Assembly: GCA_023079485.1 (NCBI GenBank) | Contig: CM041084.1 | Span: forward strand, 118,652,467-118,716,466 | DNA: 64,000 nt | Direction of reading: 5' to 3' | DNA from: Archilochus colubris | Lineage: Eukaryota; Chordata; Aves; Apodiformes; Trochilidae | Part shown: positions 23,887 to 38,200 of the stretch, one piece after another | Layout: every line of letters begins with the position of its first letter | Position numbering within the stretch: the stretch's first letter is position 1 | Position numbers and translations under genes: made by a program | The notes under the pieces: model-generated | The model's input: the letters and a program-made list of their open reading frames with translations, nothing else | What the model was told of the DNA's origin: nothing | Database searches by the model: none

Positions 23887-26800
23887 AAACTATTTTAGTT
23901 TCTTATTGGTGCCATGATCTGAGCAGAAGTGGCAATGAACTATAGAAAAGGATGCTTAAAGCTTTCTAGATCTGGCTACAGCAGCTCACACAATTCTTCC
24001 CAATAGTTTGCACGTATTGCCAGTCATAGAAGGTCCCAGAGGAGTTCTTCAGCATTTTCAATCTTCTTCACTAAATTACCTTGACCAAAATTTGCCATCT
24101 CTCCACTCCTCCTATTTTAATTTGATTAGTAAGTGTATTTAATAAAGTACTTGTAGTACAGATGCTGAATGTTTTGCATCATCCTAGTTCTATTTGTTCT
24201 TTTTCTTCCTGACACTTTTTAACCCAGAGTTTAGCAGTAATGTGTCTATTCAATTAATTCTTCTGAGACTCTAAAGGGTTTTTTTGAAAATCAAAATAGC
24301 TGTTTCTGTCTGGGTTTTGTTCACCTTCTCAGTGACTCACATGAAGGAGGCAGCAGCCTTGTTGTGTCTCACATATGTTCTCTAAGGGATTTACACCTCC
24401 GCACTCCCTGGTTACCTCATACAAAAATATGTCTTGGCTCTTTCCAGTATTGTTACTCATTTATATAACCAGCCCCTTAAGCTGAACAAATACAATGCCA
24501 TTTGGCTTTCTCCCCTCTGTTCCCTTACTTGCTTTAGCACCTCCTTCAGCATTGAAAACACAAGCAGTTCCTCAGCTTTGTATACAAAATAGGTGCTTAA
24601 TTTTACACGAACATAAATTAATCCTTCATGAGTCATTACAGAGATACAGAGCCTCTTCCTTTCTCAACTAGTAAATTTTGTTTCTTACAGTTTAATAGCC
24701 TGACTGATTAATACTTTGAATTCTTCAAAATTAATAATTAGATGCTTTTTATTCTAATGAAAATTAGGAAAAGAAACCTAAGAAAAATTATCACAAATTA
24801 TTTTTCATTATTTATAAAATAATGCCTTCCATCTATTTCTCTACAAACATAGCCCCAAAATTCTGCATGTATTGGGAAAACATAAGCAGCTGTATTTTTT
24901 GACTTTGATGACAAGAATTCAGTAGCTTGATTCCTAAGATTTCAGTATTTTCAGTTCCTACGAGTTTCAGAGATATTAGACTGAAATGAAGCTGTTCTTT
25001 TTTATAAATCAACTTCCTCAGGCACAGTCATCTACTTAAATCTCTGGGAGAATTTGTGTACATTTTATTATGGCTTATTTAATTCAAACAGCAGGGAAGT
25101 AAGATCTCTGCTCATTATTCAATGATATGTTTTGTCCTCCAAGAACTAAGGAAGTTCTCCATCAACTTTTCTGCTTATCTAAGGAGACCTTCAGTAAACC
25201 AAGCTGAAATATACACAAGACATTATAAAATGAAGACTCTTCCTGCTTCAGATAAAATACAGGAAAAATATAAAAGACAGTAGACAAATATATTTCTTCC
25301 TCTTTTAGGTTGCATTTCCACAATGGCTTGTCAGAGTATAACTTTAATTCTGAATTACTTAAGGGGTTAGGGGCAGAAGGATTTTGTTTGCTTAAGAGTG
25401 GGATCTTCTATTTTTTTTTCCTATTAAGTTACAAACCCCATTTCCCCTCCCAGGAACTAGTATTCTTATACCAAAACCTCAGCAGACATCTATATCCAAC
25501 GTTGCAATAACGATCATACCACTGATTTAAATTATAATCTGTGATTTCTACTCCCTGTTACAATGCTTTCCCAGACTGCAAGACAAAAATTCCAGTAAGT
25601 CATAAAAAGGGGAAAAAAGATTCAAATGAGAAAATAACATGGAGATACTTGGGTGGAAAATCAAAAGTATATCTATGCAACATAATTCCCTTTTTCATGA
25701 CTCCTTTGCCTTATGAAAATTGCTGTCAGCCACCTTCGACTCCAAAATTGGGCAGTCAGAGGATTCATGAAATACTTTAGTATATGCAAAATTTATCACA
25801 AGCATGGGGCTGAATAGTGGCTCCATGTATTCTAAAACAGTGAAATAACCACAGTACACTATGGAAATAGAGTAATTTCAGCTTGCAAATCCACTTTGTT
25901 GTAACTAGCCATCCTACATATTAATGTCTTCTAGAAAAGAGTCTATATCTGGCACTGATGAGTACACCAGTTAATGCTTTCAAAAAGCTCTGCTTTTTGC
26001 ATCCATGTGTTACTGAATCACACTGCACAGGAACTAGAAGGAAACAGAAGAAATACATGCAATGTTTGCCCCGTTGAGTGTATCCCAAAACTCATTGTTT
26101 GAAACTGCATTTCTACTGAAGTTATTGTGCATTTGGGGCTTATTTTGTTTGTCCAATGTGTCTTTAGAAATCTACTTCTGTAAACATAACTTGGTTGTAC
26201 CACTATCACTTAAAGCACGTATAAATCTATTTTATGATGATATTGGGATAAACTGTGCAAGACCTATTCAAAATGCATGAATTAAACTTGTGAATGGCTT
26301 CCCAAATTAGTATGCATTTTACTATTTCCACAAATCACATTCACCAGTATCCCAACCTGGCTTTTACATAAAACAACAAACCATGGCACATGAATTTACA
26401 CTTTTAACTGCTAAAGCTTGAAATACAGGAATTACTCCAGTTTTTTTTTTCTTCTCAGTGTACCAATACATAGCTTGTAAGTTTGCTCACTTCAACATAA
26501 ATTTAATAGGCCTCAATAACCAAATGAAAAAACCACAGTTTTACTGCCATTTCTGGACTCCTTCCTGCTGCTGTGAAGTCCTTCCCCAGCCCATTTCCAT
26601 GACCTCAGTTCTCCATGAGAGACACTAGTTGGCAAAATGAACAACAAAATTTCAGCTACACTGGAGGAAAAGTTTACTTAAAATAGAAAGAAACCAAAAC
26701 ACTAGTATTTTTCCTGCCTGCAGCACAGGGGGATGCTCTGATAAAACAGGTCAGATCTGTAGAACTTGGACTGGGTATATCTTGCTAACTAAAACCTTCC

Positions 26801-28539
26801 CAAGGCACTGCAGGGATGCTAGCAATCAAAAGCTAATCTGTCTGGAGAGCAAGCTGTCCATCTATCCACATATAGATACTGTTCATCAGTGTCTATCACC
26901 AAAACCAAATAATCACAATTTCTGATACTCTGAAGGACCTGGTGATCTGCTTTCCTCCCTTACCATGATTTACTATCCATCCATCTAGAACACCTCTTCA
27001 CAATCTCATCTGGCACTAAATCTTCTGTAAGCCTTCTGAAGATGAGAACAAAATGATAAACTGCCACTCATTTCCCTAAATGCAGAAATCAAAAAGAAAA
27101 GCTTTCCACTTCTACCTCTAGCCAAAGTAAATCAGGCTTTTGCAGCAGAAATACTACAAATTGTGGGGAAAAAAACCTTCAAATACCAGCTATAAAACTA
27201 TCAGAGAATCTCAAGGAATTCCTCATGTTTCCTGCCAACAGTTTCTGATCCAAATGATATACTTCACTAAGGCTTTATGAAAGCTTCAGCTTCACACAAT
27301 CTGCAGCTCCCCTACAAGGACAGGCACACTGGGAGCCAAGCATAAAGTTGTGACAGATGAGCAAGGCTCCAAAAATATCTACGAAACTGGCCTTTCCAAC
27401 ATCTCACATGCAGTAATTTCTGTGTGCTGTAACTGCTGTGTGCAGGCTTATTAATACATCTCTGTAAGTCAGTTCTGTACTTTTTAACCACTGACTGGTA
27501 ATTGACAGATTTTCACTTTTATCTCTAGGCATTCACAGGGTTTCTTCTTTTGTCTGGAAAATGTAAAAAACAGGATTGATACAGACAATGCTTATTTTTT
27601 TGTCAATTTTGGCATTTTACTTTGAAACAAATGTAAGACACACCCTTCAGTTCCCTTTGAGGATGTATGGGAATATCCTCCATCTACTCCTTCCACTCCT
27701 GTCTCAATCCAACCACAGGAACAAAACAGTTTTGAATACAAAGTCATGGAGACAGATAATGGCAACCCTGAAATACATTCTCAGGAGGCTGAGATTCGTT
27801 CAACTGTAAAAAAGAAACTGTTCACAAAAGCAGAATCACTTTTCATAGTATGAACATTTTCAGACATCTCATGTTGAAAATTATATGTGCTAAAGAAAAG
27901 CAAAGCAACAAACTACACAACAATCAAACAAAAGCAGAAGATGCTTCAACATTTTTATGAAAACTACTTAGTGGGATAAATGGTATAATCTGGTGAAGAT
28001 GAGCTAAACAGAAGTTGTCTGAAGCTGGTGTTCCCAGTAGCTTTGTGGATCTGACTTTAGAGTTTACAATCCTTGGAAAAGGGCAAAAAGAAAGAAGGAT
28101 TCAAAGGGGGTATCTCCTGAGTAGATTAAATGGAAACAACACAAGAGTGATCTACTGACCTTTGGAGGAATCCTGCATGACTGATGTAAATAGCAGATTA
28201 CTCCTGTTATGTGAAGAGGCACTCAAAAGCAACCCCCTTCTGCAGTCAGCAGAGAACACTGAGTATTCACAACCTAAACATCCCCCCCATCATTTTAGTT
28301 CTCTCCACAATGAACCTCAGGGCAAAACACTCAGAACCTCATGTTGATGCCAGACCAACGCTCAGACTGTGCATAGAGGCACAGTGCTAACAAACAAAGA
28401 GAGCAGAAAGTCTGAAGGACCTAAACATGTGCTAAGAGATGTTGGGAGTTGCTTAAAATTTAAAAACTGCCCCTCTGTTACTCAAAATAATGTGAGAATT
28501 GGCCAATGGATTAGATCAGGCAAACTCTACCAAGTTTAG

Positions 28540-28832
28540 CAAGTTTAAAGAGAATCTAATAGCAGCCTTTCAGCACCTGCAAGAAAGTCATCAAGAAGAT
28601 AAGAACTAGGCTCTTTACAATGATGCATGGAGGGGGATGAGGGATAACAGCCATAAGTTTCAGAATGGATAACAGGAAAACCTTTTTTCACCCTGAGGTG
28701 AAAAACTTGGAGGTTTCCCAAAACCAGACAAGTAAAAGCTCTGAGCAACTGTGTCTGACCTTACTGGGGATGCTGCTTTGAGCAAGAGGTTGGACTAGGG
28801 AACTCCTAGCTTCCAAATTGAATTTTCCTATA
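28540..28832 (+). mobile_element. CR1 LINE fragment, 3' end, degraded
   Basis: CR1 is a non-LTR retrotransposon, mostly present as 5'-truncated copies. The 5' part reads like the CR1 segment encoding the end of ORF2 (ATAGCAGCCTTTCAGCACCTG). Further on come the segments matching the CR1 stretch for converting a GAGCAAC motif, then TTGGACTAG and a strongly mutated terminal TTCC...CTATAATCC in place of the usual TTCTATGATTC. Frame is lost throughout. The mutation load indicates an older copy than the one at 40.7 kb. Confidence 0.75.
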
Positions 28833-29023
28833 ATCCTAACATCTCATGTTATTAAATATCTCAACAGATAAGAGGTTAAATAACTAAAGATGAATTAAAG
28901 AAGAACACAGATAGAAAGAAGACTTTGTACCTGAAGTATCTTGGTCAGCACTATCAATTGCATGCTGCCTTTCAGATCTCCTACAACACTTATTATAGAA
29001 CAAATGCCTTGATAATCCTTATA

Positions 29024-29048
29024 ATATACTAATATTATATTAGTATAT
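29024..29048. repeat. Perfect 11-bp palindrome
   Basis: ATATACTAATA (29024-29034), spacer TTA, and the exact reverse complement TATTAGTATAT (29038-29048). AT-only apart from one G/C pair per arm. Confidence 0.85.
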
Positions 29049-30428
29049 AATATACTAAAAGCTAGAAGAAAATTATCACAAATTTTAGTCAATAAGCCAT
29101 AAATCAAATTGTCTCCAAGTAGATCTTGGCCTGATACATTACATTTCCATTCAGAAGGTTTTAACGAGGCAAAGTGTAATGAGTGACAGTATATTAATAA
29201 TTCATTAAAAAGTGCAATATATATAAAATCCTAGAACTGTGTTGAGACACAGGGGAGATGGGCAGCTGCAAAAAGACAGTTGGTCTTCCCCATTCCTCAC
29301 CTCCATCTAAAACAACCAAGAGCCCACCTGTACTTCCAGTAACACTGGCCAATGATGAACTCCAGAGCAGTGTGTTTCCCATGACCTACCTCTGGCCCCA
29401 GTTCCACTTCTAACAAGAAAAAGGACAGATGATAATGGAAAAACATCAGTGCCTTTTCTGGGGTGAGCTGGGATTCTCACTACCTCCCAAAGATTCAGCT
29501 GAGCACACACCATGTGCTGCAGAACAGCCTGATGATCTGAAGAAAGCAGTGCTAAAGCAAAATCTTACAGGTTTCTAGCATCAGTTCTGAACATCCCTGA
29601 GTAAACCCTTTCCTTAAAGTCTGAAGAGACAAGTTACCAATGTTAGGCTCCAGCAGTGTCCATGTAGCTGTACTTGCAGCAAGACTTCAGATCTACAGAG
29701 GTAACTGGAGCATCTAATACCTGACTTTGCTGCTAGAGGTGTTTTACAAGCCAAGATGCTCTTAAGGTCTGGAGTTTACATGCAATGCTATATATCTCTG
29801 AATGTGTAGGTATGTACTGATATAGATACGCATGTGCACATAAACACTGCAACTAACTCTCCCAGGAATTTTGAGCTTCCTGCCAGAGGCTGGCTTGCCA
29901 GGCCTAGGCAGTCCCACTAGAACTTGAAGAATGGATGGCTAAAAAAGGTATTTATGATCTATTAAATAAAAAATATGCTGAAAATCAAACTCTATTTACA
30001 GCATCGCTTTATTTGCAGTATTCCTTCTGGTGCAGTGAAATGGTAAGGAAATAGTACTTTTTTGTAGTTTTTCAGTAGTTATTTTGCAGAAATATTTTCC
30101 ATTTGCCAAGCAAATTGTTACAGGGCCTTCTTAAAGAACTGCACTGTTCAAACTAAAATTATGGTGCCGCGGGTTGCAATTTATATCAGTGATGTTAAAT
30201 ATGCCATAAAGGCTCAGAAAGGTACAGAAACATACTTCTGCAGTATTATCTATTAAACATACAAAAAATATGCCTTGTTGTTGTTGGAAAGCTCTCTGTC
30301 CTTGATGAAGGTAGAGTTTCCTCAATGGGAGCAGAAGGCTTACGGCTGCAGTTAACAAAGAACATCTGGTTTTCATTTGAGGTGCATTCAAATGTTCATT
30401 AAAGTGTCCTTGCTGGTCATTTGCAGCC

Positions 30429-30446
30429 TTTTTTTTTTTTTTTTTT
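30429..30446. repeat. Poly-T run
   Basis: T18 homopolymer, which would be a poly-A run on the minus strand. No adjacent retrocopy is recognised. Confidence 0.85.
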
Positions 30447-31038
30447 CCCTGCTTCACAATGGTTTGTCTCCTAACACTGTGGCAATTACAGCATGTTACT
30501 AAAAAGGGTCACTGTCATTGTACCATTTCCTTTGAAAAACAGCAAGAGAAACATGAAAGAGGACCAAATGTGGATCTCATCTGATTTTGGTGTAAGAGCA
30601 GCTTCTATAGTTCACTTTGTTCATACTTCCTAGGGGTGTTTATTTTCTGCAATTATTCATCTAGGCTCCACTGAACTTGAATACTAATAAATTTTAAGAA
30701 GTGAAACAAGAAGCCCTCATAGTGTATACAGGGAGGCCCTGGAAAACTCCATGTTAGGCTGTGAGTTGTTAGTGTTAGTACCCTTGTCACTTGCTCAAAC
30801 CAGGACATTGCCACAGCAAGTGAGATCAGGCAAATGACATCTGAAAAAAACCCCAAAATCTTTATAGGTTTTCTCTGAACACCTGATCACCCTTACTTGG
30901 GACAGTTTAAGCATCCATTATAATCTGTAAATATTTCCTGTGTTGTGATGTGCTATGAAGCTATTCAGTGCATTTTATAGAAACCTTATGTTTAAAAATA
31001 AAACTATAAATTTCCTGGTTTAGTAGTTTATAACTAAA

Positions 31039-31181
31039 TTATATATATATATATAAATATATTATATATGTATATATATAAAATATATTATATATAATAT
31101 ATTATATATTGTATATATTATGATAATATATATTATATATATTATATATATATAATTATTATATTATATATATTAAATAAT
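31039..31181. repeat. TA-rich microsatellite block
   Basis: About 140 bp almost entirely of TA/AT dinucleotides with ATT and single G interruptions. Strongly self-complementary, so cruciform formation and assembly slippage are both possible. Confidence 0.9.
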
Positions 31182-32196
31182 TACACAAAAGTGTCTGCAT
31201 TTTCTATAGTCACAGTTTAAGTAAATGTAAGCATTTTAAGTTACGTTTGTGTCTCAGTGCTTGAGGTCAAGAAAATTCAGCAGTGTGTTGTAACTGCATC
31301 CTAAGTAAATTAACATTGGTATGGATAACAAAAGCATAAGCATTCATGACACTTGACAGGCAAGAATAAAGACATGACTGCCTTTAAGCACTCCTACATG
31401 TGGATTTAGCCTGAAACCACCGTGAAACGTGCAGCAAAAATTAGGAGGATGTAAATGTGGGCTTTAAACACACACTGGATGCACATTCCTGCTGCTTTCT
31501 CTCAAACTCTACAAGTATTTTAATAGTTGCATAGGTTATACAGAGGCAGTTCTGATAGTAGGTGTAATCTAAGCATTCCATGAGGGACCTAGACTGTAAA
31601 AAACACTTAAAAAAGCTTGCAGCCTGACAATAAAAGGATAGCAAGACAATTGCAGAAAAAATGGCTTTTAGATTCCTTTCCATCTGGGCTGACAGAGGCC
31701 TAGAAAACATGAATGTACATGTGCTTTTGGTACTAAGGGAACAAGTTCCACAGTAAAACCCAAACAAAGATCTGAAAAAACAGAGCTATAATGAAACGTT
31801 ATTACCCACTCCAGAAGAGATGTGTGTTACTGTGTGTTATGTTCCACACAAGTTTTTAATATGGGTTTTGGGGTTTTTTTCCTCAATTTTAAATTAGTAA
31901 GCAAATAAAAATAACTTCTGGGTGGATATGACAACGTTTCTGTTTAACTTGCCCATTTAGATATGCCACTTTAGGTGTTTACATCTTCCACAATGTCAAG
32001 CATGATTGATATCCTGTCTGGCAACATTTCCATCACAATTTTTCAGGTTTTTTTGACAAAAAAGAAACCATTTCCACTCATATTTAATTTCTGTTTGTTT
32101 CTTTTAGGAACAAACCAGGAGCATTAAATTTATTTAAGGGTGGTGATTATTAACTTCCCTATGAATGTGGTAAAAAAATAAGAACTGAAGTTCCTC

Positions 32197-32267
32197 ATGG
32201 CAGAGGAATTGAAACTAGATGGTATTTAAGGTCCTTTCCAGCCCAAACCATTCTGTGATTCTATGAA
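32197..32267 (+). mobile_element. CR1 LINE fragment, terminal 3' scrap
   Basis: Only the last 70 bp of a CR1 is visible. It reads GGCAGAGGAATTGAAACTAG, then a segment matching the CR1 GATGATCTTTAAGGTCC stretch, then CCAAACCATTCTGTGATTCT and ATGA. The final ATTCTGTG/ATTCTATG pair is the degenerate terminal octamer repeat, which fixes the orientation as plus. Confidence 0.8.
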
Positions 32268-35200
32268 ACCTGAAAAACTGCAGGTCATGATAGAGACTTG
32301 ACAATACATAACATTTTTGCAGGTCAATTCTATGGACCAGCAGGTCTCTATCTGGCATGCTCTGGGGAATTCTGAGTGGCCTGTCTCATAAAATTATGTC
32401 AGAAACAGGGTTTTATATAATTTTTTTTTTAAATGATGTCTTTCTGCCCTTCATTCTGTGCACTGTGACCAAGAAGAACATTGAAAGAAGTTGATTTAAA
32501 TGCAGCAAAAGAGCAGGTGAGAGAGAAAATGAGCTCTGGGACTGAGAAAAGCAAGAAGAAGAGGCCAGAGAGGTGAGCAGAGGGAAGAAGAAGAAAGCTA
32601 AGGCTGATGAGACCAGAGCTGGGGATGCAGGGACATAAAGGGTAGTGTGGGACCTGGGGCTGGAGGAAGGCAGGAATAGGAGTGGGGACACCCCAGGAAT
32701 GAGACAAGAACCAACCATCAGAAAGAAAAGCAACCAGGAGGACCCACCAGGAAAGAAACATCAGCATGTGCAGAAGGACAGTGCTCAGACTGCTTGCTGG
32801 AGTACAAAACAAAGGGATTACCCGGGAAATCCCTATTTAAGAGGGAACACTTCTCAGAAATAAAACAGCTTCTGCATGGGCACAAACCAACAGTTTTGCA
32901 AAGCGCAGAAGGTGGCTCATTCTACACAGCTTTTTTCCTAATAGTTCACATTCATGGAACCTCCAGTCTTCCTTCTGCCTTCTTTCTGTTTACTTTTAAT
33001 ACCCAAATAATATTACCAAATAGGGACCATCCAGAAATCTTCATTCTTCTCAAGTGTTTGACAGCCCTCACCTACAATGATACGCCTTACTTAGGGTCTC
33101 TTTATGTAGCAAAGAACATACAATAATTTAGTAAAGTTCACTACATTTACATGAACTAAGTCAAGTGTCCAAGAAACTGTAATTGTTAAAGGAGATCCTG
33201 GATAAGCTGCATTTACTGTTCCCCTAATAAAGAAAGCTGCAGCAGCTGTGGAAACTAAGAGCATCGCAGGACCATGCCTGTGACTAAACAAACATCTCTA
33301 AATACTTTCATATTTCTACATTTTTTTTAATAAACCAAACTGAAATGTATTTTAAATGAGCTCTTATTTCTTACAAATTCTACACAATCCAAATATTTAA
33401 TTCCCTTCTTCCATTTGATTCATGTAAAATGCCACTGTACTGTCTGCCTAAACACTCCCATTTACTACCAACAGAAGAATAATTTGTTTAGCTATATAAT
33501 CAGCAGAGAGGCAGCACACAATAAAAGAAAGCATTCTAGCTTTAAAATGAATAAAAATTGATTGTGTCCCTATAAAAACTAAATTGGCAGAGTGTTAATT
33601 GCATTTCACATAAACATCTGTAGCAGTTGGTGACTCGTTACTGGGCTGTAATGCAATACAGGACACTCAGGAATAAATGCATCCTCTAGATGAGTTCAGA
33701 GAGATTTTTCTAAAAGCGCCTGATGAAATTGTAAAAATCTGATTAGTCAGAACTGCTAATGACACTTAAAACAAAGGGAAATCTTTAAATAAAATTATTT
33801 TGCTTTTCTTTGCTCTTGATAAATTATATGCAAATTACTGCTGATTGAAAAATGCCTGCCTCGAAGGGAAATTCATCCTAATGAAGGAAAGGTCATCAGA
33901 CAACAAAAGTATTTGTTAAACAAATCTGCAGGCACTTGAAAATTTGGAAGAACCTGGTTTTCTTTGTGCATAGCAGTAAGCTGCAGTAAGAAAATAAACC
34001 CACTCTTCATACTATTTGTTGTTATTATAATACATGAGAAACTCTCCAGGGAGGAAAGCTGATCGAGCTGCTTTCCTGAAGACCTCAAAGTAAAGATTCA
34101 ATACTTAAAAGATGTAAACACATGTTTAAATGTATGCCCTGCTAGCAGTCCCCTCAACTTCAACCACATTAATTACATGCAAATGTATGTCTGCAAGAAC
34201 ATGGTCTAGGAAAGCAGTGCTATGGGACATAATCAAGCCCAACAGTTTATGTCTGAGCAACTGACAAAAAAATACTAATTGATTTACAGAAGTTAAATGT
34301 ACTTCTAAGACTTCCACTAAAAATTCAAGAAAAAGGGGCTGATAATATTATAGTTACAGAACTCTGACAGTAAAAAAATACGAGTAAGAGTTTTAACCAT
34401 TTAAAATATAGAGTAAGTGATTTCACTCTGGTTGAGGTACAGCTCTAATTTAATGTGTATTGAACATTTTTTGAACAGTGGGGATAAAATAGAAAAAACA
34501 GTGAAATAAAAGCAGGAGCTGAAATTAAAGATGCTCACTGAAAGTTTCTAGAATTCTTTTCACTGTCAGATTAGAAAACTGAGCCTGTATTACTAGTTCC
34601 TTTTAATTATAATAAACTAAAATTATATTTAATATGTAGAACAATTGCAATATCTAAACAGGAAGCTGCACAGAAATGAGAAACCAACAGCTCGATAAGT
34701 AGCATCACTTGAGAAAGGGGTTTGGAGTAGATCACAAATAGAGTCTAAGCAGTCTGTGTGAAAAAAATTGTTCATATTATTGTGACAGATAAATTGAAAT
34801 GTCAAATGCAAGACAAGCAAAATAATCCTCCCACATTTCTCTGCTCCAGCAGAGCCTCAGCATCTTCTAGGTAACACATCAAAAAACCTGTGAAACAGCA
34901 GGTGAACCTTGCAAGAAGCAACAGAGACAATCAAGTTTATCCGTGGAAATGATAAATCACTACTGATTCCTAAAAGTCCCTGAGAAAAAGGGCAGTGAAT
35001 TATCCTCTGTGAAGTGGGAATGGAGCAAACTCCATCACAGATTTCCGAGAGCCCATTAGATAAGGACACACTGGCACATGAGTAATGACAGTGTTTGTTC
35101 CTGCTTTAAGAGATAGAGGTAGACAAAACAATCTGTTGAAGTAAGGAACTATTGATAACAAGAGTAAGAGTTGTCATGTATCATTTTTAGTATGACCACT

Positions 35201-38200
35201 TAGACTCCTGTATCAACCAAGAATGGACTTGATCCTCCTTGGATTTCAACAAAACAAAGTAGTCCCATTCCTGACAAGTGTCTTCTTTAACAATAGCAAC
35301 TCTCAGCTTCAAGCACTGATCTTAATATAATAAACTCCCAGAAATTTAGCAAAACAACTGTGCATTGTGTTCTAGCAACCTACATACTGTATATTCCTAC
35401 CTCAAACAGATTATAACAATGTACTGTAAAGCAGCCTGGTCTGAACCACAGCTGGTGCAGGGGAATTGTTCTGTCATTTCCTATGGGAAATCATACTCCT
35501 TCTATCCTTGATTATCCTAAGTTTTCAATGAATCCCATGCAGCTTTTTATCCACAAGGATTTTAGAATGGGGCTCCTATAGCAAAGAGGTTTGTCCACCT
35601 TTGGTTTGAAATCACAGCCCTGGTGAATGAAATGAACTTAAGTATTCCCAGTTCACCTCCTTCCAAGTCCTCACCAGCCTAACTACAAAAGGAATCCTTG
35701 GGGAAACCTGGTTGTTTGCTCAGAGCCCTCAGGAGTACAATACACACTGAACTTGTGCTGTCTTCCCTCCCTAAAATTGCTCCAAGTTGATACAGCTGAG
35801 CAAAGATGGAATGACCACTAAAACATTCTCATACAGTCAAGTCCTTCCCCTCTCTGATTTTATTTAAATCACTGATAAGAAAGCATGCCAGGGAATGCAA
35901 TAGAGCCCTTCCAATTACTATTACCATTTTCTGTCCCTTTTTTCTGAACAAGTAAATATAGTTAAACCAAGTTTTGCAACAAAACTTGTGTATGTTATAC
36001 AATCACCAGTTGTGTGCATCTAGATGAGGGAATTTACTCTTTTCCTAGCATCCATGTGTGGACAGTCCCTTGAACTGCTAAGTTCTAGGTGCAACGCTAA
36101 ATAACAAACTTAGCAGATGAATATAGGCAACCAGATACATGATTATGTTCCTTTCTCTGGCAAAATAAAAGCTAATGTTTTCATAGCAGCTACAAAAGGA
36201 AAATTGCTAGAAGGCAGCTCTGGCAACCAACCTTTTTGAAAAAGGAACTGAAGAAGCACTAGCTGCAGCATTTTGGTCTGATACACAGCAAAGTATTTTT
36301 CAAACTCAGTTCTTCAAAAAAACAATGAAGGTACCTTTCTGACAGATCAGAAATATTCCAACAGTTACTGTGAACAGATAATTTCTGTTCTTCCAAATCT
36401 ATTAAACCAACAATCTGGAAAATACCCTTCTGAGATTATGTGTTGCAGCAGTCTGGTATGACTACTTACTGAAATACTTTCAGTGCATTATAAAATTAAA
36501 TTATGTGTTCCACCTCATCGGCTCCTAATTGAGATAAACCAGTAAGATCTTAATTCGTAAGGCTGGTTGGTCTGTAAGGGGCCCCCTGCAAGGGACTTTA
36601 TATTAGGCTGTTAAGACTTTAATTTTGTCCAGGCTGTAGTTATATCATGTGCTTGAAGTGAAAACATGATTGAACATTTTGAGAAAAAAAATTATCAATG
36701 GGGTGCTTATATGAGCATTTGTGGGGAAAGGATTTAGACTTGGTGGTTATGCAGACTGTAAACAATTTCTAATTACATCCACAATGTCTTTGCTATGAAT
36801 AGATCATGCTTTCTCCCTTTTACAGATGAGCATTTAGATAAGGACAGAATTGGTGCAGGGTTAAACATAATTTCAAATAAGCATCAGATTTAAACTGAAA
36901 GATACAGTTAATTGCTTCTCCCTTGTATGTAACTGAATCATCATCTTCTCCTCTGGATGGAATAAATCTGAACATATCTCTTCCATGGCAGCAATTTTCC
37001 ATTTTGCACAACCAACCCTCTCCTCTCAGTTACATTTTAAATAAGTTCAGTGAGTGAAGAGTCTACCACAGAGAGTTCATTTTTACAGAGTGTTAGTTCA
37101 GCTGCAACTTCTCCTGAATGATTTAATACATATAGCTATTATTTAACTCAGATTGTCTCCCCATGTTTTAATTTATTCAGTCATTTCCTTTTTAAAACAT
37201 GTGCTATGGGGTACAGAATACCTCCTGGTTGTGATTTTGAAACCTTTCAATTTATTAGTTACATTTCTGACACGAAAATATTTAGTTATAAAAATGTAAA
37301 GATTTAGAACAGTTGGAAACCATTGTTTTCATATTTTACCCCTGTCTTGCATTAAGGGTGGCTGTGGTAACAAAGTAGATGTGATTTGGATAAGCCCTAG
37401 ATAAGGTATTTTTTTTCCAGAAACACACAGTGAAATGTTTGTCAGGAGAAAAAGTTATGAGAATAAGAGCGACCCACCAAGGATTAAAGGTAGGAAACTT
37501 GGAGCTACCTCTTTTCTGGTGTTCAAGTATGAAGTTGTCCAACTCATTAGTTATCTTACTCAACCTTGACACTCATTCATATGGAGGACAAGGCTACAAA
37601 TGACTTTAGCAGGCATTCCGAGTCTCTTCCTGAAAGGAATACAGTGGAGAAGAAAACACAGTAGTCATTTTACAGTAACTTGCAAGAGGAATGTGGTCCG
37701 TGTTAGGGGCTTATCTCAAGACATGAATTATTTGTTTCCCCTAATAAACATCTTATTACACTGGCTACTATGTTTAGGCTCAAGATTGACAAGGAGGTCT
37801 TGCATAGCAAAGATTTAGCTACTGTCTCATGGTGCTGCAGACCAGATGCTGAAAAAACTTGTCTCACACAGAGTTGTTTTAATATTTGTGTAGCAGCCAG
37901 GCAGGCGAGTTTCCTGTATAAAAAGAGCATTTGAACTTTAGGCGTCAACACTAGAAGAATTCATGTTCTTTAATTAGGTCACTGATCCCTCTATATTTCT
38001 ATGTCTTGACTAGACATTGAACCTTTTTCTGGTTCACAAGACAGTCAGCCTGTCCCCTTTGGTTCATTTGAAATAGGATGGTTAAAACTGTCTTCCAGGC
38101 ACATTCATTTGAGTCCCCTGGACTTTGAGTTGTGATTTACCTACATACAGAGTATTTATAAAGGAACGTCAAATCCTTTTAAAAATAAAATTGATCCTGT

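Larger units (their letters stand above)
15657..28539. other. AT-rich non-coding sequence, no gene seen
   Basis: No exon-intron structure or recognisable protein is visible. It holds a CAAA-type repeat (16748-16832), A runs (21848-21861, 23470-23486, 23709-23729) and motif-dense blocks discussed as possible conserved non-coding elements near 17.0-17.2, 21.8-22.4 and 22.6-22.9 kb. The frame at 20999-21340 begins with TTG and resembles no protein I know. Confidence 0.55.
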
